A stretch of 30,910 nt of DNA, taken from NCBI RefSeq assembly GCF_901875575.1, contig NZ_CABFMF010000014.1:1-30910 (forward strand), given 5' to 3'. The position numbers and the translations under genes are program-made. Source of the stretch: an uncultured Streptococcus sp. (GTDB lineage Bacteria; Bacillota; Bacilli; Lactobacillales; Streptococcaceae). Of the stretch, positions 15,719-23,213 are shown piece after piece; position 1 is the first letter of the stretch; each line of letters starts with the position of its first letter. Below the pieces are notes generated by a model that did not search any database, was not told the origin of the DNA, and saw only the letters and a list, made by a program, of their open reading frames with translations.

Positions 15719-17497
15719 TTAGTTTTCCTCCAAATACAAATCAAGGGCCAGTTGTCCATATTGTTTGGTGTAGCGATACCAGATGTAGAGAAACTCACCG
15801 ACTGGTTTTCCGACACTCTCCTGGAACAAAGCCCACAAGAACCAATAATATGAAGTCACTGATACATAGGCAAAATAATGACGTTTTGTTTTCTTATCTG
15901 GAACTTCTTGTAAATAGATTTCAAGTACCTTTTCAGCTTCTTCTACTGTATAATTTGAACACCCAATAAAGGTTCCTAAATCTCCTGCTGGATCTCCCAT
16001 ACCAGAATATTCCCAATCAATCAAGCTCATTTCGCCAACTTCATTCAACAAGAAATTCGGGCTATAAGAATCTCCGTGGCAGAGAACCTTTTTCGTCTGC
16101 TCTTCTTGTAGAAACTTTTCGAGGACTGAGACATTCTTATCCAACTCTTCAAGTCCATCAAATTCAAAACGATTGCTGGCTTTTAGTTTTTGTCTAAATT
16201 TATCAATTTCCTCAAATTGATTAAAGGAATGATTTGTTTTTTCTCCAGATTGGTGCAAACGTCTCAAAAGCTCCATTGCTTTTGAGACATCATCCCAATT
16301 ATCATAATCTAGTTGCTTGGCATTAGGGATAAATTCTGAAATTTTCCAGCCCTCATCCTTATTCATAGCAACAAAAGTACGGTCAATCTTTAATTTTGCA
16401 GCAATTTCCATAGAAGCCGCTTCACTAGCACGATCGATATAATTCTCCGTTCCTCTACCTGGATGACGGTAAACATATTTCTTACCTAGGCAGTCAAATG
16501 AAAATGAAGTATTGGTTAACCCATCTTTTAAAGGTTTTATATTGACAATATCTGAAGCTACACATCCCAATGTCTTACAGATGTTATCAATGATTTCTGA
16601 ATTAGTATTCACCAAATAGTGTTCATCAAACTGACGCAACTCATCTAGTGAATCAAACTCCTTAACAATGTCTGCTGAATAATGCCGGGCTTCCAAAGGA
16701 AGCTCCTTGACGTGACGACTATAATAATCTTCCCAGAGCTGTTCGCGATATGGTTCATGCTTAAATTCAGTTTCTAAAATATCTACGAATTTTTCACTAA
16801 ATGCACGATCAAAATAAACATGCCCTACCATAGCCCAAGTATTCGTCCCACCGATTTGAATATCGATAATCGTGTGATTTGAGTCTTCCTTAGAGCAGTA
16901 TTCGTCTGTGTCCCCTTCTGCAAATATAGTCGAATAATAACCCCTGTAAATGTATCGTTCAAACGGATTTTCTACAAAATAATTATCCGATGAACAGATA
17001 TAAGTGTTGGAAAGTTGATCTCTGACTAGCATGAGAGAAGAACAGTTATTGTATTTGTAGTAATCATTATTCACAACGATTTTAACGCCAAACTTTTCTG
17101 CCAGATAGAACATTTTTTCTTGTAGATAACCTACAATAACGGTTATATCTTCTATTCCTGCTTCTTGCAGTTGTCTGATTTCCCTCTCTATCAAGCGTTC
17201 CCCCTTGACTTGAAGCAATCCTTTGGGAATTTCATAAGACAAAGGAGCAAAACGACTACTCATTCCAGCAGCCATTATAATAGCATTTTCTACTCGATAG
17301 GGTTCTAAAACGTTCTTGCCTAGTTCATTTAAGTGATGTTCCTCATCAATCCACTTCTCTTCTTTAAGTTTTCTAACCAATGCATTGACTGTTCCTAAAG
17401 ATAAATCTAGCTGTTCAGCCAATTGTCTCTGCGTAAAGTTTTCGTCTTTGTGAATCAACAAAAAACGTAAAAGTTTAAATTGTTTTTCTGATAGCAT
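15719..17497 (-). CDS. Fusion: winged-helix regulator + LicC-like cytidylyltransferase + LicA-like choline kinase
   Basis: The 592-residue protein has three parts. Residues 1-65 are a MarR/winged-helix-type DNA-binding domain (FTQRQLAEQLDLSLGTVNAL is the helix-turn-helix). Residues 70-295 are a nucleotidyltransferase with IIMAAGMSSRFAPL, PKGLLQVKGERLIEREI, VVNNDYYKYNNCSSLML and metal-binding SSDNYF, matching the layout of LicC, CTP:phosphocholine cytidylyltransferase. Residues 300-592 are an aminoglycoside-phosphotransferase-fold kinase like LicA: GLTNTSFSF loop, catalytic HGDSYSPN (474-481) and metal-binding IDWEY (493-497). It should phosphorylate and CDP-activate choline or a similar alcohol for teichoic-acid decoration. 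The start follows a purine-rich GAGGTTAAGGAT and has a consensus promoter. The DNA-binding domain suggests autoregulation. Separate proteins carry these activities in the pneumococcal lic1 operon. Confidence 0.9.
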   Translation of the reverse strand: MLSEKQFKLLRFLLIHKDENFTQRQLAEQLDLSLGTVNALVRKLKEEKWIDEEHHLNELGKNVLEPYRVENAIIMAAGMSSRFAPLSYEIPKGLLQVKGERLIEREIRQLQEAGIEDITVIVGYLQEKMFYLAEKFGVKIVVNNDYYKYNNCSSLMLVRDQLSNTYICSSDNYFVENPFERYIYRGYYSTIFAEGDTDEYCSKEDSNHTIIDIQIGGTNTWAMVGHVYFDRAFSEKFVDILETEFKHEPYREQLWEDYYSRHVKELPLEARHYSADIVKEFDSLDELRQFDEHYLVNTNSEIIDNICKTLGCVASDIVNIKPLKDGLTNTSFSFDCLGKKYVYRHPGRGTENYIDRASEAASMEIAAKLKIDRTFVAMNKDEGWKISEFIPNAKQLDYDNWDDVSKAMELLRRLHQSGEKTNHSFNQFEEIDKFRQKLKASNRFEFDGLEELDKNVSVLEKFLQEEQTKKVLCHGDSYSPNFLLNEVGEMSLIDWEYSGMGDPAGDLGTFIGCSNYTVEEAEKVLEIYLQEVPDKKTKRHYFAYVSVTSYYWFLWALFQESVGKPVGEFLYIWYRYTKQYGQLALDLYLEEN

Positions 17498-17513
17498 ATC
17501 CTTAACCTCTTTC

Positions 17514-17549
17514 GTTCAATATTTTTATCCATTTGATTATACAATGAAC
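17514..17549 (-). promoter_or_regulatory. Possible operator of the kinase/permease operon
   Basis: GTTCAAT (17514-17520) and the inverted ATGAAC/AATGAAC (17543-17549) flank the -10 element with centres about 29 bases apart, near three helical turns. The arms match at six of seven positions. It could be bound by the winged-helix domain encoded just downstream; this is inference. Confidence 0.35.
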
Positions 17550-17564
17550 ATTTGTTTTTGTCAA
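17536..17564 (-). promoter_or_regulatory. Consensus promoter of the kinase/small protein/permease operon
   Basis: TTGACA (17559-17564), a 17-base spacer and TATAAT (17536-17541) on the minus strand form a full-consensus vegetative promoter about 40 bases before the fusion gene. Such a strong promoter fits an operon held down by a repressor. Confidence 0.88.
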
Positions 17565-18891
17565 GTTAGATTCTATATTAAGAAAACAGGGAATTATAAT
17601 ATTTGCAGTGGGTAAATTCCCTATAGATATTATGAAGCCTATTTTGTTGTAGAAAAAGTTCCGTAATATCTAGAATGAAAAATGACCAAACCATCATTAG
17701 AAAGAATCGTATGGAACAATTAAATTAACAGGGATACCCACAAGGAAATCATCGCTAAACTGGATAATGATGCTCTATCTCGTCCTGATTGCGCTAGCCA
17801 AATTAAGAAATATGATTTTCAAAAATTGTCTAAAATTCCTTACCTTGAAACAATTGGTATCCCCAATAGAACTCCTTCTTAGAAAAGCTGTTTCAAGTGC
17901 TATCATTGCTCGAAAATGATCCTCTCCAAAACTTCTCTCATCAATAAAAATTGAGCAAAAGTTGATTGAAAAGACTTCTATGACTGATATTGCACATCAG
18001 CTGTCCATTTCAACTTCAACTGTCATTCGAAAACTCAATGACTTCCGTTTTAAGTCTGATTTTTCTTACCTCCCTGAGATTATGTCTTAGGACGTTGAAA
18101 CAGTCAGGGAAGTGACTGTTTCAATCGGGAGATGAAGATGAGTTTCATTGCGTAAGATTTTGACAATCTCAATATCATCACTGTTCTTGAAAGTGGAACA
18201 CAGGCTATCATAAGTAATCATTTTCTGCGCTACGATAGAGCCGTTCGTTGTCAGGTGAAAATCATTACTATGAATATGTTTAGTCCTTACTATGACTTGG
18301 CTAAACTGCTTTTTTCCATGTACTAAAATCGTTCTAGATTGTTTTCATATTGTACAACATCTCAGCCGTGCTATGAGTCGTGTCCGTGTTCAAATCATGA
18401 ACCAATTCGAGCGAAAATCCCATGAATACAAGGCTATCAAACGTTACTGGAAGCTTATACAGCAGGATAGTCGTAAACTGAGCGATAAGCGATTTTATCG
18501 CCCTACTTTTCGTATGCAACTAACCAACAAAGAGATTCTAGATAAGCTTTTGAGCTATTCAGAAGACTTGAGACACCACTACAAGTCTATCAGCTCTTGC
18601 TTTTTCACTTTCAGAATAAGAAGCCAGACAAATTTTTCGGACTTATCGAGGACAATCTAAAGAAAGTTCATCCTCTTTGTCAAACTGTCTTTAAAATCTT
18701 TCTAAAGAACAAAGAGAAAATCGTCAATGCCCTTCAATTACCCTATTCCAACGCCAAATTAGAAGCGACCAATAATCTCATCAAGCTTATCAAACGAAAT
18801 GCATTTGGATTTCGGAACTTTGAAAACTTCAAAAAACGGATTTTTATCGCTCTCAACAATCGAGTAGGGGATAATCTCTAGCTCCTCTCAC

Positions 18892-18924
18892 ACCACCGTA
18901 CGTGCCGTTCGGCATACGGCGGTT
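18892..18924 (-). ncRNA. Group II intron domain V
   Basis: ACCGCCGTATGCC and GGCACGTACGGTGGT form the two arms of a 33-base hairpin closed by a GAAC-type loop on the minus strand. It starts at the stop codon of the maturase frame and lies about 35 bases before the intron's 3' end, leaving room for domain VI. Confidence 0.8.
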
Positions 18925-20201
18925 CAACTAACTTTTAACGCATGTCGTTCAAGGTAATAATCCAAACACGAAACCAGTCCACGTTTTTCAAGGACTGGTT
19001 TTGATATAGCACGTTTAAGTACCGACTTCTGATCTACTAATTGATAATGGTCGCCCCAGTCAGATACCTTATCTGCTATCCATTTAGGAACTCCTAACTT
19101 AAGCAATCCCCATAATCGTCTAGATTTCTTCTTCCATTGCTTCCAGATAATCACTCGTAGGCGAGTACGCAAGCGCTCATCTATGCTAGTGACTATACTT
19201 TTCATATTTCCCAATGAGAAATAGTTTATCCAGCCTCGAATGGACAAATTCAGTTCCTCAATACGTCTTGTTAAGTCTATACTCCATTTCCTCTGTGTTA
19301 GTTTCTTCAATTTAAGTTTAAATCTCCGAACACTATCTTGATGGGGGCGACTTTTCCAACCAGCTGATGATTTCCAGAACCCAAAGCCTAAGTATTTCAA
19401 CTCGCTTGGTCTGGTAATCTTAGTCTTGGTCATGTTTACTTTCAAACCTAGTCGTTTCTCAATAAAACAACTGACTGAATATATCACACGCTTAGCGGCT
19501 GCCTCGCTCCCGACCGTAATTACACAATCATCTGCTTAGCGCACAAATCGAAGTCCCCTCTTTTCTAATTCCTTGTTCAATTCATTAAGCATGACATTGG
19601 ATAAGAGAGGAGATAAATTTCCTCCCTGTGGTGTACCAACTAGCGTTTTATGACGCTGACCGTTAATGATAACACCTGAATGAAGATACTTACGAATCAA
19701 GGATTCCGTATCTCCGTCTTCGATAATATTATGTACTAAGGACATCAATCTATCTTGAGTAACCGTATCGAAAAATTTCTCTAGGTCTATATCCACTATC
19801 CACTCATAGCCGTCATTCAAGTACTCTAAGAGCTTCATGATGGCTTTTTCACATGACCTATTTGGTCTGAAGCCATAACTCGTATCTGAGAAATGGGGTT
19901 CACAAATGGGGCTAATGACTTGGACAATGGCCTGTTGAATCATTCTATCCATAACTGTTGGAATTTCTAGTTGACGGATGCCTCCGTTTGGTTTGGGAAT
20001 CTCAACTCTAAGAACTGGTTGAGGCTTATATTTTCTCTGTTTTATCAGTTCCTTAGTCAGACGTCAGTTGTGTCTGAGATAGTCATCCATCTCTTCGATA
20101 GTAATTCCATCAATCCCAGCTGAGCCCTTATTGGATTTTACTTGATTGTAGGCTTCCAGCATATTTTCGCGTGATAATATCTTATCTAGCAATTTTGACA
20201 T
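18924..20201 (-). pseudogene. Group II intron reverse transcriptase/maturase with two nonsense codons
   Basis: One uninterrupted frame of 426 codons (ATG at 20201, TGA at 18924-18926) encodes an LtrA-type protein. RT0-RT2 segments appear as SNKGSAGIDGITIEEMDDYL and, beyond the first stop, MDRMIQQAIVQVI; GFRPNRSCEKAI and DIDLEKFFDTV are RT3-like, GTPQGGNLSPLLSNVMLNEL is the RT4-like motif. The maturase X domain follows (RIEELNLSIRGWINYF). Two in-frame stops break it: TGA at 20064-20066 (codon 46, probably from TGG) and TAA at 19536-19538, which replaces the tyrosine of the catalytic YADD box (ADD follows). The frame is otherwise intact, so decay is recent. There is no HNH endonuclease domain. 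Confidence 0.92.
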
Positions 20202-20887
20202 GTGCGTATTCCTTTCTTGTTTTGATGCCTGAGGGACATCTTATATGGGTGAACCTTCGCCCAGTCAATACGTGACAGAGTCCAGTTCTATCAGACCGCT
20301 CGTTTTACAGACACAAGTGAAGTAGGATTACTTCGATTAGTTGGTCACCCCTTCGCTCCACTTCCATTACAGAAGCTTCCTCACTACTATGGGCTCGGCT
20401 GACTTCTCATGTGATTCGTTGTTACTACGCTTTCAGCGCTCATGAGACCTCACGGGATAAGTCGTACATCTTTCCTCGTTTATACAAGATACGAGGACGT
20501 TAAAAGGTTACAGTGAAAATAGGAAATCTGACGCAGAGTCTTTAGACTCTAGGAAGATTTATCTTTTTCACACAAACCTTAGTCCGAATTCAATTACTCT
20601 CGTGATTTACGCATATAGGTTACGACTACCTTTTTGGACTTTAGAGTTTTAAGCCCCCTTATCCACTATATACGCCTTACTATCATGTTCCTGTTCGTAG
20701 AGCCACGATTTCGCTATCCCTTCCTCTGACGATTCTTATTTCTAGCGTCAGACTTAAAACGGTCTATCCCCAGACCGTTTTAATCTGCTACCTCACGATA
20801 GTCAGGCTTGGGAATCGCTATTGGGTTCACCGGTAGCGGGTGCCCACGGAGGACTTACACCTCAGATGCACGACATGCCCGTCGTAC

Positions 20888-20918
20888 TTAAAAAAGAAAG
20901 GACGAAATGTGTCCTTTC
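20888..20918 (-). terminator. Terminator-like hairpin used as intron homing site
   Basis: On the minus strand GAAAGGAC pairs with GTCCTTTC (arms 20911-20918 and 20896-20903, 7-base loop) and is followed by TTTTTTAA; the intron begins at the next base. This is the 5' exon configuration of class C introns. Confidence 0.8.
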
Positions 20919-20978
20919 TCGATCTTAGCTTTTCTTAAACCCACTACAGTTTACAAAGAGTTGACATATGTACATAAT

Positions 20979-21134
20979 CTAACTGATAATTTCAACATCC
21001 TTATAACTACACAAGCGATGAAATACTTCGCTTAAACTACTTCGATATTGATTATAGACTACTTTTCGTCTATACAAGATGTGATACTTACAGCGCCACT
21101 TTGTGTACGATAAACTATGAGACTTTTGTACCAT
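20979..21134 (-). pseudogene. IS200/IS605-family TnpA transposase, N-terminal remnant
   Basis: A 51-codon frame on the minus strand begins MVQKSHSLSYTKWRCKYHI and contains YNQYRSSLSEVFHRLCSYKD and VEII, recognisable as the start of an IS200-type Y1 transposase. A few residues are missing in the first beta-strand region (HILYRRK instead of a longer stretch ending YRRK), and a stop follows VEIIS, before the HUH metal motif and the catalytic tyrosine would appear. The rest was removed, apparently where the ISL3 copy now ends. Inactive. Confidence 0.82.
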
Positions 21135-21200
21135 ATCTTTTCACTTTTCGATTTGCAGAAACAACTTTATTGTATCGCATTTGAAGTTTTTAGGCTATAA

Positions 21201-21231
21201 CCTTCGACGCGCACCTAACGGAGCGAGAAGG
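21201..21231. repeat. Hairpin upstream of the IS200 remnant
   Basis: CCTTC...GAAGG arms with inner CGC/GCG pairing bracket CACCTAACGGAG. It lies about 65 bases upstream of the tnpA start, where IS200 elements carry their left-end subterminal hairpin recognised by TnpA. Confidence 0.5.
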
Positions 21232-21583
21232 ATCAATAGTCACATAATTAAAACAAAGTACCCTTAGCTTTCTAAAAGAATAGTATAACTCCCTGACTTA
21301 GATTTTACATTAATAAAGTGGATGCGGATAATTTGGCAGCCATAATTAAAGGACATACAAGAAAACTAAATAATATTAAATTTCTTATCATTATGTTCTT
21401 CATGTATATCACACTTTCCTTTACCATCTCTACAGACTACAATTTGCAATATTTTCTGCTGATGTATAAAAAATTGGTCTTAGTAAACTAGAACTCCTTT
21501 TTGTGTCCAAGCTTGTATAAGAATATCAATGTCCTAATCTCCTCAATAGACACTCGCAAGATTTGTTCTCTCATAAAACAGAA
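21232..21583. other. Intergenic stretch without a supported gene
   Basis: About 350 AT-rich bases between the IS200 remnant and licD2. Short minus-strand frames exist (for example 28 codons from 21574 beginning MREQILRVSIEEIRTL) but none has a recognised family or good start signal. I see no clear terminator for the lic2 operon here. Confidence 0.5.
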
Positions 21584-22399
21584 TTACTTCTCCACCTTGC
21601 GAAAAGCTTTTATACTATGACTATACCACTCCTGCATTTTTTTTGAAGGAAAAGTCATGTAATCGCCATACATCTGGGTTAAAAAGACATCATAATTTTT
21701 AGGAATTGGTAACATTCTTCCCTCAAACTCTGTTAAGATTAAGTCTTTGAAAGTATTTATTTGGAAAACACCCTTCATTCCCTCTTTATCAACTCCAACC
21801 ATTCCCTCATATTTCGGCTGTTCTACAACACTATTCTTAACTAACTTATCTATTTTCTTATAGAAGTATCTCGGATTGACAAATCGTAGGGCGTACCAGC
21901 TACATAATCTTAGAAAATCTTTTAATTTGCTGTCACCGTGAACTGCGCGTGATTTTTTGATATAAGCTAGTTGACGAAGGGCCACATACTTATAACTCTT
22001 GTCGACAATGCTCAAATCTGTAAATCGATCAATTGGAAAGACGTCGATAAAGAGACTGGTGTCATGACGTTTGTACTTAACATGGTCTTCGATAACGGTA
22101 GAAGTATCTAAAATCGATGCAAAATTATGGAAGTACCAAGAAGAGGTGTCATAGGAAAGAACCTTGTAGCGAGGGTGATTTTCTTCCTCAATAATCTTCA
22201 ATAAACGTTCATAATCTTCACGATAGAGAGAAATATCAATATCATCATCCCAAGGAATCATACCTTTGTGGCGGATAGCTCCAAGCATGGTTCCATAACT
22301 GAGAAAATAAGGAATATTATGTTTCTTACAAATCTCATCAATATAATCTAGCAGGGCTAGTTGGATTTCTTTAATCTCTTCTTTTTCTAAATATTGCAT
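21584..22399 (-). CDS. licD2: LicD2 phosphocholine transferase
   Basis: LicD proteins transfer phosphocholine from CDP-choline to sugar residues of teichoic acid on the cytoplasmic side. The 271-residue protein has the LicD signature early on (SYGTMLGAIRHKGMIPWDDD followed by ID) with the acidic DDDxD cluster that binds metal, VFPIDRF mid-protein, and the C-terminal LTQMYGDYMTFPS. I start at 22399 because GGAGG lies at the end of licD1 and the family begins MQYLEKEE; the in-frame ATG at 22432 overlaps licD1. The ATG is one base after the licD1 stop. The name follows position in the tacF-licD1-licD2 order and remembered similarity to the pneumococcal protein. Confidence 0.9.
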   Translation of the reverse strand: MQYLEKEEIKEIQLALLDYIDEICKKHNIPYFLSYGTMLGAIRHKGMIPWDDDIDISLYREDYERLLKIIEEENHPRYKVLSYDTSSWYFHNFASILDTSTVIEDHVKYKRHDTSLFIDVFPIDRFTDLSIVDKSYKYVALRQLAYIKKSRAVHGDSKLKDFLRLCSWYALRFVNPRYFYKKIDKLVKNSVVEQPKYEGMVGVDKEGMKGVFQINTFKDLILTEFEGRMLPIPKNYDVFLTQMYGDYMTFPSKKMQEWYSHSIKAFRKVEK

Positions 22400-22400
22400 C

Positions 22401-23204
22401 CTAATCCTCCAATTTATAAGCGTGAAATTCATGACTGTAGAAACGTTTTTCTTCAGGTGGCAAGGTCATATAATCCCCATAAAATTGAGTCAAAATAGTA
22501 TCAAATTTTTCAGGTGCAGGAAGGTTTAAATTCTCAAAGGGCAAATTGATTGTTTTATCGAAAGTACCACTTGGGAAGACTTCCTTTTCCTTAGATTTCG
22601 AAGGGATAAAGGCTATATATTGACCATTCTCACGACTATATTTTTGAATTTCTTTCTCGATTTTATGTGCGAAATAACGAGGAGAAACCGGTCGAAGGAG
22701 CAACCAAAAGGCTGTTCGTATCCAATCTTTTATAATACTATCTTTATAGACAATATTTTTATGTTTACTGAAAGACAGAAGTTTGAAACTTTCCAGTTTA
22801 TAACAAGTATCAATGACCTTAGGATCATCAAAGCAATCCATGGGAAAAATATCGATAAAGACACCAGAATCATAGGTTTTTGTATTTCGAGTATCAATGA
22901 TTTTGGTCGTACTGTCGATTATTTTGATAAAGTTATTAAAGTAGTTCCTATCAGTTTCTAAGGATAGGAGCTTATACTTGCTTTTTTCCTTTTGAAAAAT
23001 GTTAATAAATCGTTGGTAGTCTTCTCGAGGCATGGATAAATCAATATCGTCGTCCCAAGGGATAAAGCCCTTATGTCGAACCGCCCCAATCAGAGTACCG
23101 TAGTTAATAATATAGTTGATATTGTGCTTTTTACAGAGAGTATCAATATAATCCAAAATTTCTAATTCAATTTGTTTGGCATCTTCAATGCTTAGTTGTT
23201 TCAT
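22401..23204 (-). CDS. licD1: LicD1 phosphocholine transferase
   Basis: This 267-residue LicD-family protein has NYGTLIGAVRHKGFIPWDDD (35-54 region) with the acidic DDDID cluster, DIFPMDCFDD mid-protein and the C-terminal LTQFYGDYMTLPPEEKRFYS. LicD1 and LicD2 place the two phosphocholine groups on the GalNAc residues of the pneumococcal teichoic-acid repeat; that role is family knowledge. A TAGGAG ribosome binding site spans the tacF stop nine bases upstream. It is the middle gene of the lic2 operon, and length and sequence fit the pneumococcal protein as I remember it. Confidence 0.92.
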   Translation of the reverse strand: MKQLSIEDAKQIELEILDYIDTLCKKHNINYIINYGTLIGAVRHKGFIPWDDDIDLSMPREDYQRFINIFQKEKSKYKLLSLETDRNYFNNFIKIIDSTTKIIDTRNTKTYDSGVFIDIFPMDCFDDPKVIDTCYKLESFKLLSFSKHKNIVYKDSIIKDWIRTAFWLLLRPVSPRYFAHKIEKEIQKYSRENGQYIAFIPSKSKEKEVFPSGTFDKTINLPFENLNLPAPEKFDTILTQFYGDYMTLPPEEKRFYSHEFHAYKLED

Positions 23205-23213
23205 TCTATACTC

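Larger units (their letters stand above)
18859..20887 (-). mobile_element. Group II intron (bacterial class C type)
   Basis: Comparing the ISL3 copies fixes both ends: copy 1 reads AACATCAAAAATGAAAGG without a break, while copy 2 has AACA up to 18858 and TTAAAAAAGAAAGG from 20888. Read on the minus strand the intron begins GTACGACGGG and ends CCTACTCGAT, compatible with group II ends (G-U-rich start, ...AY end). It contains a reverse transcriptase/maturase frame and a recognisable domain V. The encoded protein lacks an endonuclease domain, and the 5' exon is a hairpin plus T-run, both hallmarks of class C introns that home to terminators. The ORF is damaged, so mobility would need a protein supplied in trans. 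Confidence 0.88.
17711..20928 (+). pseudogene. ISL3-family transposase, several stops and split by an intron
   Basis: The frame starts MEQL at 17711 but quickly breaks. Segments in different frames match copy 1 and the family: zinc-ribbon region, helix-turn-helix (MTDIAHQLSISTSTVIRKL, about 17980-18040), PEIMS followed by a stop where copy 1 has PEIMSWDEY, VLDCFHIVQHLSRAMSR with a catalytic aspartate (18310-18375), and the C-terminal LEATNNLIKLIKRNAFGFRN (18745-18815). A frame change lies near 18600. The last codons resume after the intron (20888-20928, ending LSRS-stop). The intron is antisense to the gene, so splicing cannot restore the mRNA. Inactive. Confidence 0.88.
17601..20951 (+). mobile_element. 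ISL3-family (IS1167-like) element, copy 2, interrupted by a group II intron
   Basis: The left end ATTTGCAGTGGGTAAATTCC at 17601-17620 and right end CCCACTACAG near 20940-20949 match copy 1. The element is split at 18858/20888 by a 2,029-base group II intron; without it the copy is about 1.32 kb, close to full length. Copies 1 and 2 lie in the same orientation and flank the kinase/permease module. Confidence 0.85.

Noticed and set aside
20952..21300. BOX or RUP repeat element in the gap between the ISL3 copy and licD2
   Set aside because: The sequences do not match the BOX A/C or RUP patterns I know; translation shows an IS200 transposase remnant instead.
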